From assembly GCA_050257395.1 (NCBI GenBank), contig JBLMWU010000021.1, positions 3,325-67,324 on the forward strand: a stretch of 64,000 nt of DNA, in the 5' to 3' direction. Each line of letters begins with the position of its first letter. Position 1 is the stretch's first letter. The translations under genes and the position numbers were made by a program. Positions 17,302-26,472 of the stretch are shown in pieces. The stretch is from JAIRTY01 sp050257395 (GTDB lineage Bacteria; Actinomycetota; Actinomycetes; Streptosporangiales; Streptosporangiaceae). The notes under the pieces were generated by a model. It saw only the letters and a program-made list of their open reading frames with translations. It ran no database searches and was not told the DNA's origin.

Positions 17302-18672
17302 GTGCACGTGCTATGTCCGGAACAAGGGGGTTTGCGGCCACCAGATACCGTCTGTGACGTGCCCCGCCCCACCAGCCCCACCAGCCCCCCGCCCGCCGCC
17401 TCCCCCGTCCCCCTGCGCAGCCCGTACCGGCAGATCCTGAGCCTGCCCGGGGCGCTGGGCTTCTCCGCGGCCGGGTTCCTCGCCCGGATGCCGATGTCCA
17501 TGTTCGGCCTGGGCACCGTGCTGCTGGTGGCTGCCATCACCGGCCGGTACGGGGTGGCCGGGCTGGTCGCGGCGGCCGGGTCGGTCGGCTACGCGGGCTG
17601 CGCGCCGCTGGCCGCCACGCTCGCCGACCGGTTCGGGCAGCGCCGGGTGCTCCGCCCGCAGGTGGCGGTGTTCGCCGCGGCCAGCGCCGGATTCGTCACC
17701 GCCGCGGAACTGGGCGCGCCGGTGTGGGCGCTGCTGGTGGCCGGGACGCTGGCGGGCGCCACCATGCCGTCCCCTGGCTCGATGGTGCGGGCGCGCTGGA
17801 GCGCGCTGCTGGCCGGCTCGCCCCGGCTGCACACCGCGTTCTCGCTGGAGTCGGTGGCCGATGAGGTGATCTTCGTGATCGGCCCGGTGGTGGTGACGCT
17901 GCTGGCCACCGGGGTGGATCCGGCTGCGGGGGTGACCGCGGCGGTGCTGCTGTGCGTGACCGGCACGCTGCTGTTCGCCGCGCAGCGCCGGACGGAGCCG
18001 CCGCCGGGCCGTCCCGCCCCGGCCCGGCCCGCCGGCGCTGCCGCTGGCCCGGCCCGGCCTGCCCGCCGCGGCGGAGCCCGCCTGCCCGCACGGGGCCTGC
18101 TGACGCTGGTGCCGGTCTACTGTTTCCTGGGCGCGATGTTCGCCGCCGTGGACGTCAGCACGGTGGCGTTCGCCGCCGCCCGCGGGCACAAGCCGCTGGC
18201 CGGGGTGTGGCTCGGGCTGTACGCGCTCGGCAGCGCGGCCGGCGGCCTGTGGTACGGGTCGCGCGCCTGGCGGGCGCCGCTGGCCACCAGGTTCGCGTTC
18301 ACCCTCGGCGCGGCCGTGACCGCCGCGGCGACGTTCTGGCTGGCGCCGGGGCTGGCCGTGCTGGCGGCCGTGATGCTGGTCAGCGGGCTGGCCATCTCCC
18401 CCACGCTGATCGCCGGGTACGGCCTGGTCGAGCAGCAGGCCCCGGCCCAGCGCCGGACCGAGGGCATGACCTGGCTGTCGTCGGCCATTTCGGTGGGGGT
18501 GGCGGCGGGCTCGCCGGCCGCCGGCCACCTGATCGACGCGTTCGGCCCCCGGTGGGGCTACGTGTTCGCGGCCTGCTGCGGCGCCGCTGCCCTGCTGACC
18601 TGCCTGGCCGGCCTGACCTCGCTGCGCGCGGGCCAGCCCGGCGCCGCGCGGCCCGCGCCCGGGACCGCCTGA
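17302..18672 (+). CDS. MFS transporter
   Basis: A membrane transporter with about 12 hydrophobic helices. The loop after helix 2 contains LADRFGQRRVLRP, the MFS signature between helices 2 and 3. The two halves are separated by a Pro/Ala/Arg-rich cytoplasmic linker (RRTEPPPGRPAPARP). Strong sequence features for a specific substrate are absent; the closest type is a drug-exporter-like MFS of actinomycetes. The start is uncertain: GTG at 17302 or GTG at 17359, neither with a clear ribosome site. It is divergent from the transglycosylase and 84 bp upstream of a TetR gene, which may regulate it. Confidence 0.87.
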   Translation: MHVLCPEQGGLRPPDTVCDVPRPTSPTSPPPAASPVPLRSPYRQILSLPGALGFSAAGFLARMPMSMFGLGTVLLVAAITGRYGVAGLVAAAGSVGYAGCAPLAATLADRFGQRRVLRPQVAVFAAASAGFVTAAELGAPVWALLVAGTLAGATMPSPGSMVRARWSALLAGSPRLHTAFSLESVADEVIFVIGPVVVTLLATGVDPAAGVTAAVLLCVTGTLLFAAQRRTEPPPGRPAPARPAGAAAGPARPARRGGARLPARGLLTLVPVYCFLGAMFAAVDVSTVAFAAARGHKPLAGVWLGLYALGSAAGGLWYGSRAWRAPLATRFAFTLGAAVTAAATFWLAPGLAVLAAVMLVSGLAISPTLIAGYGLVEQQAPAQRRTEGMTWLSSAISVGVAAGSPAAGHLIDAFGPRWGYVFAACCGAAALLTCLAGLTSLRAGQPGAARPAPGTA

Positions 18673-18756
18673 GCCGCAGCCGGTGCCGGCGCACGAACCC
18701 GGGTTGGCTGGGGGTAAAGGTGACACGGCTGCCCCCTGGCAAGTTAGTCTCCGATC

Positions 18757-19674
18757 ATGAGTCGGGAAGCGTGCCCCGGCGCAGTGCCGGGGGGTACGGG
18801 TGGGGGCCCATCAGCCAGGCGCGGGGCTCCCCGTGCCGGGGTGCGGGGCGGCAGCGGCGGCCATGCCACACGGCCGTCGCAGGGCGGCGGCAGGCCGGCG
18901 CAGGACCGGGCGCTGCGCGCCCAGGGGCGCCAGACGGTCAGCCGCCTGCTGGAGGCTGCGCTCGCCGAGTTCGACGAACGCGGGTTCCAGCCGGTCCGGG
19001 TGGACGACATCGTGCGCCGGGCCCAGACCTCACACGGGACCTTCTACCTGTACTTCGCCAACAAAGAAGACATCTTCAAGGCGCTCCTGCGGGACGCGCT
19101 GGACGACATGCAGACGATCACCGACGACTTCCCGGTCGTCACCCGCAACGAGGCGGGGCGGGCCGCGCTGCGGCGGTGGGTGCACCGGTTCTGCGACACC
19201 TACGCCGCACACGCGGCGGTGATCAGGACACTCAGCCAGGCGGAGATCGTCAGCGAGGAAGTCTGGGGCGACGGGCTGCAGCTGCTGTTCCGGCTGGCCG
19301 AGGCCATGACCCTGGGGATGACGGCCGCCCCGCGGCAGCAGGCCGCCGCGGCGCAGGCGGCCCAGGCGGCACGGGCCAGCGCCGCGGCCGGCGGGCAGGA
19401 TCCGCCGGGCGGGCACGCCGCCCCGGAGGGGCAGGCCGCCGCCGCTGCCGTCCGGGCTTTCCTCAACGGGCGGTCCCCGGCCGGGCAGTCCCCAGATGGT
19501 CAGTCCCCGGACGGGCAGCCGGAGCTGGCCGGGCACGCCGAACTCACCGCGCTCGCCTGCCTGCTGATGCTGGAACGGGTGAACTACCTGCTGTCTCAGG
19601 AGATCAAGCTGCCCAAGGAGGAGATGGTGGACCGGATCACGGCGATCATGTTCGCCGCGTTCCACGCGCCCTGA
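18757..19674 (+). CDS. TetR/AcrR family regulator with long low-complexity insert
   Basis: A 305-residue regulator. After a 50-residue disordered Gly/Arg-rich leader the HTH domain reads RLLEAALAEFDERGFQPV, DDIVRRAQTSHGTFYLYF and NKEDIFKALL. The ligand-binding part is interrupted at about 190-265 by an Ala/Gln/Gly-rich insert that includes the repeated unit SPDGQSPDGQ, then resumes with LLMLERVNYLLSQEIKL. The insert is unusual for TetR proteins, which are normally near 200 residues. No strong ribosome site precedes the ATG, so a leaderless mRNA or a later start is possible. The likely target is the adjacent MFS gene or itself. Confidence 0.88.
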   Translation: MSREACPGAVPGGTGGGPSARRGAPRAGVRGGSGGHATRPSQGGGRPAQDRALRAQGRQTVSRLLEAALAEFDERGFQPVRVDDIVRRAQTSHGTFYLYFANKEDIFKALLRDALDDMQTITDDFPVVTRNEAGRAALRRWVHRFCDTYAAHAAVIRTLSQAEIVSEEVWGDGLQLLFRLAEAMTLGMTAAPRQQAAAAQAAQAARASAAAGGQDPPGGHAAPEGQAAAAAVRAFLNGRSPAGQSPDGQSPDGQPELAGHAELTALACLLMLERVNYLLSQEIKLPKEEMVDRITAIMFAAFHAP

Positions 19675-19746
19675 GCTGTTTTCTGGCCCACCGCGCCCCT
19701 CGGGCCAGACGGCGCCGCGGACCTTCGGCTCGCTCGGGCTGGGCGG

Positions 19747-19809
19747 TCAGCCGGCCAGGGTCTCCTCGGAGACCTCCCACAGGCGCGCCGCCTCCGGGTC
19801 GAGCGCGTA
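19747..19809 (-). pseudogene. remnant: C-terminal end of a short-chain dehydrogenase
   Basis: The minus strand encodes YALDPEAARLWEVSEETLAG and then a stop. This is the characteristic C-terminus of retinol-dehydrogenase-like SDR proteins. Nothing of the SDR lies upstream on that strand; sequence beyond 19809 instead belongs to a TetR gene on the other strand. This is the tail of a deleted gene. Confidence 0.75.
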
Positions 19810-19810
19810 A

Positions 19811-20269
19811 ATCGCCCGGGAGGCCGGCGTCGGCATCGGCACGCTCTACCGGCACTTCCCCACCCGGGAGGCGCTCGTCGAGGCGGCCTACCGCAGCGAG
19901 CTGGCGCGGCTGTGCGACGCGGTGCCGGGCCTGCTCGCCGCGCTGCCGCCGGACCGGGCGGCCCGCGCCTGGATGGACCGGTTCGCCGACTACATGACCA
20001 CCAAGCGGGGCATGGCCAGCGCCCTGCGCGCGGTCATCGCCTCCGGCGGGGACCCCTACGCGCAGAGCCGGGACCGGCTGCTCACCGCGATCACCACGCT
20101 GCTGCGGGCCGGCGCGGCCGCTGGCACGCTGCGCCCCGACGTCGAGCCCGCCGACGTGCTCGCCAGCCTGAACGGCGTCACCCTGGCCGCCGGTGAACCC
20201 GCCCAGCGCGAACAGGCGGGCCGCCTGCTCGACCTGCTCATGGACGGCCTGCGCTACCGGGCCGGCTGA
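19811..20269 (+). pseudogene. remnant: TetR regulator lacking its N-terminal HTH helices
   Basis: The plus-strand frame directly after a TAA at 19808-19810 reads IAREAGVGIGTLYRHFP and REALVEAAYRSELARL, i.e. the recognition helix and following helix of a TetR protein, then a complete ligand-binding domain ending LMDGLRYRAG. The first 35 or so residues, including helix 1, are absent and there is no start before GTG at 19922, which lies after the HTH. With the SDR tail immediately upstream on the opposite strand, this is best explained by one deletion inside a divergent SDR/TetR pair. A ligand-domain fragment could still be made from 19922, but it could not bind DNA in the normal way. Confidence 0.82.
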
Positions 20270-20310
20270 GCCCGCCCGCCGGGCGCTCCCGGCCCGCCCG
20301 GTCAGGCAGA

Positions 20311-21756
20311 ATGGATGAAGTGCGGTTCCTTAACGGGCAGGTCCCCGGTCACGATCTGACCTACAGCGACGTCTTCCTGGTGCCGGTCCTGTCGTCGGTG
20401 ACCTCCCGGCTCGACGTGGACCTCGCCAGCAGCGACGGCAGCGGCACCACCATCCCGGTGGTGGTGGCCAACATGACGGCGGTGTCCGGCCGGCGGATGG
20501 CCGAGACCGTGGCCCGCCGCGGCGGCGTCGCCGTGCTCCCCCAGGACATCCCCATCGACGTGGTGGCCGACGTGGTGGCCTGGGTGAAGCACCGCGACCT
20601 GGTGCACGACACCGCCATCACGCTCGGCCCCGCCGACACCACCGGCCAGGCGCTGAGCCTGCTGCCCAAGCGGGCGCACGGCGCGGTGGTGGTGGTCGAG
20701 GACGGCCGGCCGGTCGGCGTGGTCACCGAGGCCGACTGCACCGGCGTGGACCGGTTCACCCAGCTGCGGCAGGTGATGTCGGCCAACCCGCTGACCCTGC
20801 CGGCCGGCACCGACCCGGAGGCCGCGTTCGGGCTGCTGCACGGGGGCCGGCACCGGCTCGCCCCGGTGGTGGACGCCAGCGGCACCCTGGTCGGGATCCT
20901 GACCAGGACCGGCGCGCTGCGCGCCACCCTGTACCAGCCCGCCACCGACCCCCAGGGCCGGCTGCGGGTCGGGGCGGCCATCGGGATCAGCGGCGACGCG
21001 GGCACCCGGGCCAAGCAGCTGCTCGATGCCGGGGTGGACATCCTGGTGGTGGACACCGCCCACGGCCACCAGGACCGGATGGCCAGCGCGCTGCGCGCGG
21101 TGCGCGGCATCGACCCGCCGGTGCCGGTCGCCGCGGGCAACGTGGTCACCGCCCAGGGCGTCCGCGACCTGGCCGCGGCCGGGGCCGACATCATCAAGGT
21201 CGGGGTCGGGCCTGGCGCCATGTGCACCACCCGGATGATGACCGGGGTGGGGCGGCCGCAGTTCAGCGCGGTGCTGGAGTGCGCGGAAGAGGCCCGCCGG
21301 CTCGGCAGGCACGTGTGGGCGGACGGCGGCATCCGGCACCCGCGCGACGTGGCGCTCGCGCTGGCCGCCGGCGCGTCCAACGTGATGATCGGCTCCTGGT
21401 TCGCGGGCACCTACGAGTCGCCGGGTGACACGTTCCGCGACTCCGACGGCCGCCTGTACAAGGAGAGCTTCGGCATGGCGTCGGCACGGGCGGTGCGGCT
21501 GCGCGCGGTCGCCGACTCGCCGTTCGACCGCGCCCGCAAGGAGCTGTTCGAGGAGGGCATCTCCACCGCCCGGATGTACCTGGACCCGCAGCGGCCGGGC
21601 GTGGAGGACCTGCTGGACGTCATCACCGCGGGGCTGCGCAGCGCCTGCACCTACGCGGGCGCCCGCAACCTGGAGGAGCTGCACGAGCGGTCGGTGGTCG
21701 GCATCCAGAGCGCCGCCGGCTACAGCGAGGGCATGCCGCTGCCGACGAGCTGGTAA
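20311..21756 (+). CDS. guaB1: GuaB1-type IMPDH/GMP reductase family protein
   Basis: A 481-residue TIM-barrel enzyme with two CBS motifs inserted at about 95-210. N-terminal LTYSDVFLVPVLSSV matches the IMPDH/GMPR family, and the active-site loop GVGPGAMCTTRMMTGVG holds the catalytic Cys. Met-Thr-Gly-Val and the tail GYSEGMPLPTSW are typical of the actinobacterial GuaB1 group, whose mycobacterial member is a GMP reductase converting GMP to IMP, rather than a true IMP dehydrogenase. CBS motifs suggest control by purine nucleotides. Function as GMP reductase is inferred from the family. Confidence 0.9.
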   Translation: MDEVRFLNGQVPGHDLTYSDVFLVPVLSSVTSRLDVDLASSDGSGTTIPVVVANMTAVSGRRMAETVARRGGVAVLPQDIPIDVVADVVAWVKHRDLVHDTAITLGPADTTGQALSLLPKRAHGAVVVVEDGRPVGVVTEADCTGVDRFTQLRQVMSANPLTLPAGTDPEAAFGLLHGGRHRLAPVVDASGTLVGILTRTGALRATLYQPATDPQGRLRVGAAIGISGDAGTRAKQLLDAGVDILVVDTAHGHQDRMASALRAVRGIDPPVPVAAGNVVTAQGVRDLAAAGADIIKVGVGPGAMCTTRMMTGVGRPQFSAVLECAEEARRLGRHVWADGGIRHPRDVALALAAGASNVMIGSWFAGTYESPGDTFRDSDGRLYKESFGMASARAVRLRAVADSPFDRARKELFEEGISTARMYLDPQRPGVEDLLDVITAGLRSACTYAGARNLEELHERSVVGIQSAAGYSEGMPLPTSW

Positions 21757-21814
21757 GGCCCTTTTCCCGGGAACGAGGAGCCCAGGGGCGGGGCCCGCCG
21801 TCTCCCCCGGCCGG

Positions 21815-22954
21815 TCAGGGCACGGGCACGGCCCAGACCGCGGCCGTGCCGCCGCCGCCGGCCGGGCCGAGGGTGAACGAGCCGCCCAGCTTCCCGGCCC
21901 GGGCCGCCAGGTTGCCCAGCCCGTTGCCCTCGGCCAGCTCGGCGGGCAGGCCCACGCCGTTGTCCACGACCTGCAGCCGGATCCAGTCACCGGCGGTGCA
22001 CTCGATCCTGACCTGGCTGGCGCGGGCGTGCCGGGAGACGTTGGAGAGCATCTCCTGCAGCGCCCCGAGCAGGTCGTGCCGCACCTGGGCGGGCAGCTCG
22101 TCCAGCGGGCCGTCGATGACGACCTTCGGGGTGAACCCGAGTGCCCGGGCGGCCCCGGCCGCCACCGCGAGGATCTCCCCCGCCAGGCCGCCGAGCCGCC
22201 CGTGCCCGTATTCGAGGCCGAAGATGACCCCGCGCAGCTCCCGGATGGTGTCGTCGATGTCCGCGACCACCTCGTCGATCGCCCCGGCCGCCCTTGTGTC
22301 GCCGACGGTGGCCGCCACGGCCTGCAGCCGCAGGCCGGTGGCGAACATCCGCTGCAGGATCGTGTCGTGCAGGTCACGGGCGATGCGCTCGTGGTCTTCG
22401 CTGGCGTCCAGGCTGCGCGGCACCCGCTCCACCGGGTCGGCCTGGCTGGCCTGCGGCCCGGCGCCGAGCGCGGGCGCCGGGTCCACGCCGAACAGCCCGA
22501 TCCGCTCGATCGCCTCGGCGACCGCCCCGGCCAGGGTTTCCAGCGCGATCATCTCCGCCACGCTGGCGGTGTGCGGGCCGGCCCAGTACGCGCCGATGGC
22601 CGCGGCGGGCTTCTCGGCGCCGACCGGCACCATGGCCAGGCTCTTGACGAAGGTGGGCCGGTAGGACTCGATCGGGATCCGGTCGTCCAGGGTGATGTCC
22701 GGGATGACCACGCTCTGGGCGTGCAGCATGGCCCAGCCGCTGATGCAGCTGGTCAGCGGGAACCGCTGGCCCTTCCACAGCGGGCTGATCGCGTCCTCGT
22801 CCGCGTAGAAGCAGTGGTCCACGTCCCGCAGCACGAACGTGGCGCCGTCCGCGCCGGCCAGCTGCCGGGCCGCCGTCCGCACGATCTGCTGCACCGTGCC
22901 CAGATCCCCGGCCCCGCGCAGCCAGGCGAGCACGTCCGCCAGCTCTCCGTCCAT
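21815..22954 (-). CDS. GAF-domain sensor histidine kinase (NarL-type partner class)
   Basis: A soluble kinase of 379 residues from ATG at 22954 (an in-frame ATG at 22993 is less likely, lacking a ribosome site). A GAF domain occupies about 20-160 (FVLRDVDHCFYADED, GWAMLHAQSVVIPDI). The HisKA_3 domain has ERIARDLHDTILQRMFATG with the phospho-acceptor His, and the HATPase has LQEMLSNVSRHARAS, VVDNGVGLP and GLGNLAARAGKLGG. This resembles the DevS group but with one GAF domain. No response regulator is adjacent, so it is an orphan. The signal is unknown. Confidence 0.9.
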   Translation of the reverse strand: MDGELADVLAWLRGAGDLGTVQQIVRTAARQLAGADGATFVLRDVDHCFYADEDAISPLWKGQRFPLTSCISGWAMLHAQSVVIPDITLDDRIPIESYRPTFVKSLAMVPVGAEKPAAAIGAYWAGPHTASVAEMIALETLAGAVAEAIERIGLFGVDPAPALGAGPQASQADPVERVPRSLDASEDHERIARDLHDTILQRMFATGLRLQAVAATVGDTRAAGAIDEVVADIDDTIRELRGVIFGLEYGHGRLGGLAGEILAVAAGAARALGFTPKVVIDGPLDELPAQVRHDLLGALQEMLSNVSRHARASQVRIECTAGDWIRLQVVDNGVGLPAELAEGNGLGNLAARAGKLGGSFTLGPAGGGGTAAVWAVPVP

Positions 22955-23184
22955 CCGGCCCCCCGACCCGCTGCCGTCACTGCATAACACCATGATAACG
23001 GCGCAAAGCCTCCGTAAAAGTCCCTGGTGGCCGCCGTGATGCAGGTCTCACCGGGGCGACCGCTCACGGCGGCGGCCCGGGCGGCGGGGGGCCGCAGGCG
23101 GCCCCGCGCGGCGCGGCTGCGGGCGCCGCGGCCCGGCGGGTAGGTTGAGCACGCAGCCACCGAACGCGGGCAGGGGGGTCCCTG

Positions 23185-23928
23185 ATGGGCGTGCTGGACG
23201 GCAAAGGTGCGGTGGTGACGGGCGGGTCGCGCGGCATCGGCCGGGCGATCGTCGAGCGGCTGGCGGCGGACGGCGCGACGGTCGTGTTCAACTACGCGCG
23301 CAGCGCGGACCAGGCGGCCGGGGTGGAAAAGGCCGTGCGGGCCGCGGGCGGCAGCGCGCACGGCGTGCAGCTCGACCTGGCCCGGCCCGGCGCGGCGGAA
23401 GAGCTGATGACCGTGGCCGCGGGGTACTTCAGCGGCCTGGACATCCTGGTCAACAACGCCGCCCTGGAGTTCCCGGTGACCCCGATCGCGGAGGTCAGCG
23501 ACGAGCTGTACGACACGGTGATGGCCGTCAACGCCCGGTCCACCTTCCTCACCGTGCGGCACGCCGCCCGGGTGATGCGGGACAACGGCCGCATCATCAA
23601 CATCTCCACCGCCAATACCAGCCGGCCCGCGCCGGGCAACCTGCCTTACGCCGCCAGCAAGGGCGCCCTGGAGCAGATCACCAAGGTCGCGGCGGCCGAG
23701 CTCGGGACCCGCGGCATCACCGCGAACGCGGTCTGCCCCGGCGCCACCGACACCGACCTGCTGCGGCACACCAATGCGCCGGAAGGGCTGGAGATGGTCG
23801 CCCAGATCACCCCGCTGCAGCGGCTCGGCTTGCCAGCCGACATCGCCGACGTGGTGGCGTGGCTGGCCAGCCCGGACGCCCGCTGGATCACCGGCCAGAT
23901 CATCAACGCGACCGGCGGGCTGGCCTGA
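23185..23928 (+). CDS. SDR family oxidoreductase (FabG-like)
   Basis: A 247-residue NAD(P)-dependent dehydrogenase. It has the Rossmann motif TGGSRGIGRAI, the NNAALEF motif, Ser in NISTANTSRP and the catalytic pair in YAASKGALEQ. The C-terminal WITGQIINATGGLA is classic. AGGGGGG precedes the ATG. It is convergent with a DUF4232 lipoprotein gene and appears monocistronic. The substrate is unknown; general similarity is to 3-oxoacyl-ACP reductases and sugar dehydrogenases. Confidence 0.92.
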   Translation: MGVLDGKGAVVTGGSRGIGRAIVERLAADGATVVFNYARSADQAAGVEKAVRAAGGSAHGVQLDLARPGAAEELMTVAAGYFSGLDILVNNAALEFPVTPIAEVSDELYDTVMAVNARSTFLTVRHAARVMRDNGRIINISTANTSRPAPGNLPYAASKGALEQITKVAAAELGTRGITANAVCPGATDTDLLRHTNAPEGLEMVAQITPLQRLGLPADIADVVAWLASPDARWITGQIINATGGLA

Positions 23929-23944
23929 CGCCCCGGCTCCCCTC

Positions 23945-24586
23945 CTACAGCGAGCCGGACGAGGACCGCACCGTGCTCACGGTCAGGATCCGGATGTTCT
24001 TGGCGCAGGTCAGCGCCTTGTAGCCGAGGTAGATCGGCACGGTCTGGTTCGGCGGGTAGATGATCAGCCAGTGGGCGGTCACCGGGGCGCACGTGCTGGC
24101 CGGGTAGTTGGCCGCCTGCACGATCTGGAGCAGCGCGTACGCGTGCCCCTGCGGCGGCAGCGTCACCAGGACGCGCGCCGTGGCCGGGTTCTCCGCGGCT
24201 GACAGCCCGATCTGGGTGACCGGCGTGCCGCCGCCGAGGGAGACCCCGGGGTACCCGTAGAGCGTGCACGGGGAGTTGTTGAGGTTCTTGAAGTCGAGCA
24301 CCAGGTAGGTGCTGCCGGCCGCGGCGCCGCCCGGCGACGCCGCTGGCGCGGCGCCCAGGTAGCGGGTGGAGCAGGGGGTGGCGGCCGGCACCGGCGCGCT
24401 GGCCGGCGGCGCGGCGCTGGCCGCCTGGGCGCTGGCGGGCGGCGCCGACGGGGTGCCGGCCGCTGGCTGCGCGGGCTGGCTGGCGGTGACCGTCACGGTC
24501 GCCTGCGGGGCGGCGCTGCCACCGCTGGAGCACGCACACGTCAGGGTGCCGATCGCGGCGAGCACGGTGATCAGGGCGGTCTTCAT
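23945..24586 (-). CDS. DUF4232 lipoprotein
   Basis: A 213-residue exported lipoprotein from ATG at 24586, preceded by AAAGGGA. The signal MKTALITVLAAIGTLTCACS ends in a lipobox Cys. A Thr/Ala/Pro linker of about 45 residues follows, then a DUF4232 domain with Cys pairs, STYLVLDFKNLNNSPCTLYG, and a terminal YLGYKALTCAKNIRILTV. The domain is an immunoglobulin-like fold of unknown function, common on actinomycete surfaces. A longer in-frame start at 24649 would destroy the signal peptide. Confidence 0.9.
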   Translation of the reverse strand: MKTALITVLAAIGTLTCACSSGGSAAPQATVTVTASQPAQPAAGTPSAPPASAQAASAAPPASAPVPAATPCSTRYLGAAPAASPGGAAAGSTYLVLDFKNLNNSPCTLYGYPGVSLGGGTPVTQIGLSAAENPATARVLVTLPPQGHAYALLQIVQAANYPASTCAPVTAHWLIIYPPNQTVPIYLGYKALTCAKNIRILTVSTVRSSSGSL

Positions 24587-24742
24587 TTCTCGTTCCCTTT
24601 CGCTGGGGCGGACACCCGTTAGAGACGCCACCCCGCCCCGCGCCAACAAAAACTCCGGGACTATTTCCGGGAACGGAGGATCCGCCCGGCTGCCACGCCG
24701 GCCAGCCGGGCCCCGCGCGAGACCCGGGACATACTAGGGCCT

Positions 24743-25741
24743 GTGACCGACGCACAAAAGATCTTGGTCACCGGCGCCACCGGCAAGGTCGGGCAGGCTT
24801 TCATCCGCAGGCTGCTGTCGGCGCCGGGCGACCGCTGGGCCGCGTTCACCGTCCGGGCGCTGTGCCACCACCGCACGCTGGAGCCCGGGCCCCGGCTGGA
24901 AGTCGTCACCGGCGCCATGGAGGACCGCGCGGCCGTGGACCGGGCGCTGGCCGGCGTGACCCACGTGCTGCACCTGGCGACCAGCAAGGAAACCCCCGAG
25001 ACCATCATGGATGTGGCCGTCAAGGGCCTGTTCTGGCTGCTGGAGGGCTGCCGCACCAGCCCGTCGTTCCGGCAGTTCATCCTCATCGGCGGCGACGCCG
25101 GGATCGGCCACTTCTACTATCCGCGCTCAGCGCCGGTGACCGAGGCGCAGCCGCACAGCGCCTACCCGGGCTGCTACGCGCTGTCCAAGGTGCTCGAAGA
25201 GGTGATGGTCGAGCAGTACGGCATCCAGTACGGCCTGGACACCTGCTGCCTGCGGGCGCCCTGGATCATGGAGAAGGACGACTTCCGCTTTCAGCTGTCG
25301 TTCGGGGAGGACGTGTTCGGCGGCCCGCGCTGGCGCGACCTTGTCGGCGCGGAACAGGCCGACGCCTACCTGGCGAGCGGCACCGTCCCGGTGCTGCTGG
25401 ACTCCGAAGGCCGGCCGGTCAAGCGCAACTTCGTGCACGTGGACGACCTCACCGAGGCGATCCTCTGCGCGATCGGCAATCCCGCGGCGCGGCAGCAGAC
25501 GTTCAACATCTGCATGGACGAGCCGGTGGACTACGGCGAGCTGGCTGCCTACCTGGCCGAGTCCCGCGGCCTGCCCTCGGTTGGCATCCGCACGCCCTAC
25601 CACTCCACCTGGCTGGACAATGCCAAGGCCAGGTTCCTGCTCGGCTGGCGCCCGCGCTACGACCTGCGGCGGCTCACCGAGGAAGCCTGGGGCTACCAGC
25701 GCTCCCCCGGCGATCCCCGCATCATCTGGTATCCCGGCTAG
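24743..25741 (+). CDS. NAD-dependent epimerase/dehydratase family protein
   Basis: A 332-residue extended SDR. The N-terminus has KILVTGATGKVGQAFIRRL, HLATSKETPETI precedes the active site, and the catalytic YALSK is at about 148-152. NFVHVDDLTEAILCA and QTFNICMDEPVDYGELA match nucleotide-sugar epimerase relatives. The GTG start has no good ribosome site, but TACTAG lies 8 nt upstream, so a leaderless transcript is possible. The substrate is not evident and no sugar biosynthesis genes surround it. Confidence 0.88.
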   Translation: MTDAQKILVTGATGKVGQAFIRRLLSAPGDRWAAFTVRALCHHRTLEPGPRLEVVTGAMEDRAAVDRALAGVTHVLHLATSKETPETIMDVAVKGLFWLLEGCRTSPSFRQFILIGGDAGIGHFYYPRSAPVTEAQPHSAYPGCYALSKVLEEVMVEQYGIQYGLDTCCLRAPWIMEKDDFRFQLSFGEDVFGGPRWRDLVGAEQADAYLASGTVPVLLDSEGRPVKRNFVHVDDLTEAILCAIGNPAARQQTFNICMDEPVDYGELAAYLAESRGLPSVGIRTPYHSTWLDNAKARFLLGWRPRYDLRRLTEEAWGYQRSPGDPRIIWYPG

Positions 25742-25793
25742 CCTGCCGGCTCCCCTTCCGTCCCGGGGCCCTGAGCGCGGCTGGCCGCGCCTG

Positions 25794-26375
25794 TCACCGG
25801 CGGCGGGCGGTGACGATCCAGGCGCTGGAGCCGAGCCAGACACCGTCGCCGCCCAGGTGCGCGGCGAGCGCCTCGCGCAGGCGCCCGGCCGCGCGCGCCG
25901 CGGCGGCGGGGTCCAGCCGGTTCAGTGCTTCGCTGGTGCAGGCGAAGCCGCGGACCCAGCTGAGCGCGGCGTCCGCATCCGGTCCGTAGTACACCGGCTC
26001 GCGGACGCCGGTGAAGGCGGCCCCGGTGAACCCCGCCGCCGCCAGGAGCCGCTCCACGGCCTGCGGGTCGGCGAGCGAGAACGGATCCGGTCCCCCGGAA
26101 CCCGCGGCCGCGGGGCCCCCGGCGCCGAGGGCCCGGCGGATGGTGACGTCCCACTCGTTGCGCTCGCGGGCCCGGGCGATCGCGGGTGCCGAGACGTCGA
26201 CCCCGAGCTCGCTGCCGGCCTGAGCTGCGTACGCGGCCTCCCGGGTCGTCTGCCCGGTCCCGCACCCGATGTCGAGGACGTGGTCGTGGCGCTGGACGCC
26301 CGCGGCCCGGCGCAGCACCTCGTTGTGCCGGCGCAGTTCGGCGTCGTACCCGCCAGCGTCCACCACGGACGGCAC
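25794..26375 (-). CDS. SAM-dependent methyltransferase with internal in-frame deletion
   Basis: The 193-residue product starts like a class I methyltransferase: HDHVLDIGCGTGQTTREAA (SAM-binding motif I) and GVDVSAPAIARARER (motif II). At ARERNEWDVTIRRAL it jumps directly to the C-terminal third, which continues through DPQAVERLLAAAGF to WLGSSAWIVTARRR. In this family 60-80 residues, carrying motifs III-V and usually ending in a 'VWQARERNEW'-type strand, lie between these parts. The joined sequence suggests recombination between two similar stretches encoding 'ARER'. The frame is intact, so a protein may be made, but half the cofactor/substrate pocket is missing. Probably non-functional. Confidence 0.8.
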   Translation of the reverse strand: MPSVVDAGGYDAELRRHNEVLRRAAGVQRHDHVLDIGCGTGQTTREAAYAAQAGSELGVDVSAPAIARARERNEWDVTIRRALGAGGPAAAGSGGPDPFSLADPQAVERLLAAAGFTGAAFTGVREPVYYGPDADAALSWVRGFACTSEALNRLDPAAAARAAGRLREALAAHLGGDGVWLGSSAWIVTARRR

Positions 26376-26472
26376 CCCCCTCTGTCTCGGGCCCGCAACG
26401 GCGCCCTCACCCTCTCCTACACCCTGTGCCTGACAGCGCGACTGCGCCAGGCGAACGGCGCGGCCGCCGCGG

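Noticed and set aside
24655..24690. Repeated TCCGGGA around 24655-24680 as a possible operator for the epimerase gene
   Set aside because: Short, GC-rich and frequent by chance in this background; arms are not a convincing palindrome.
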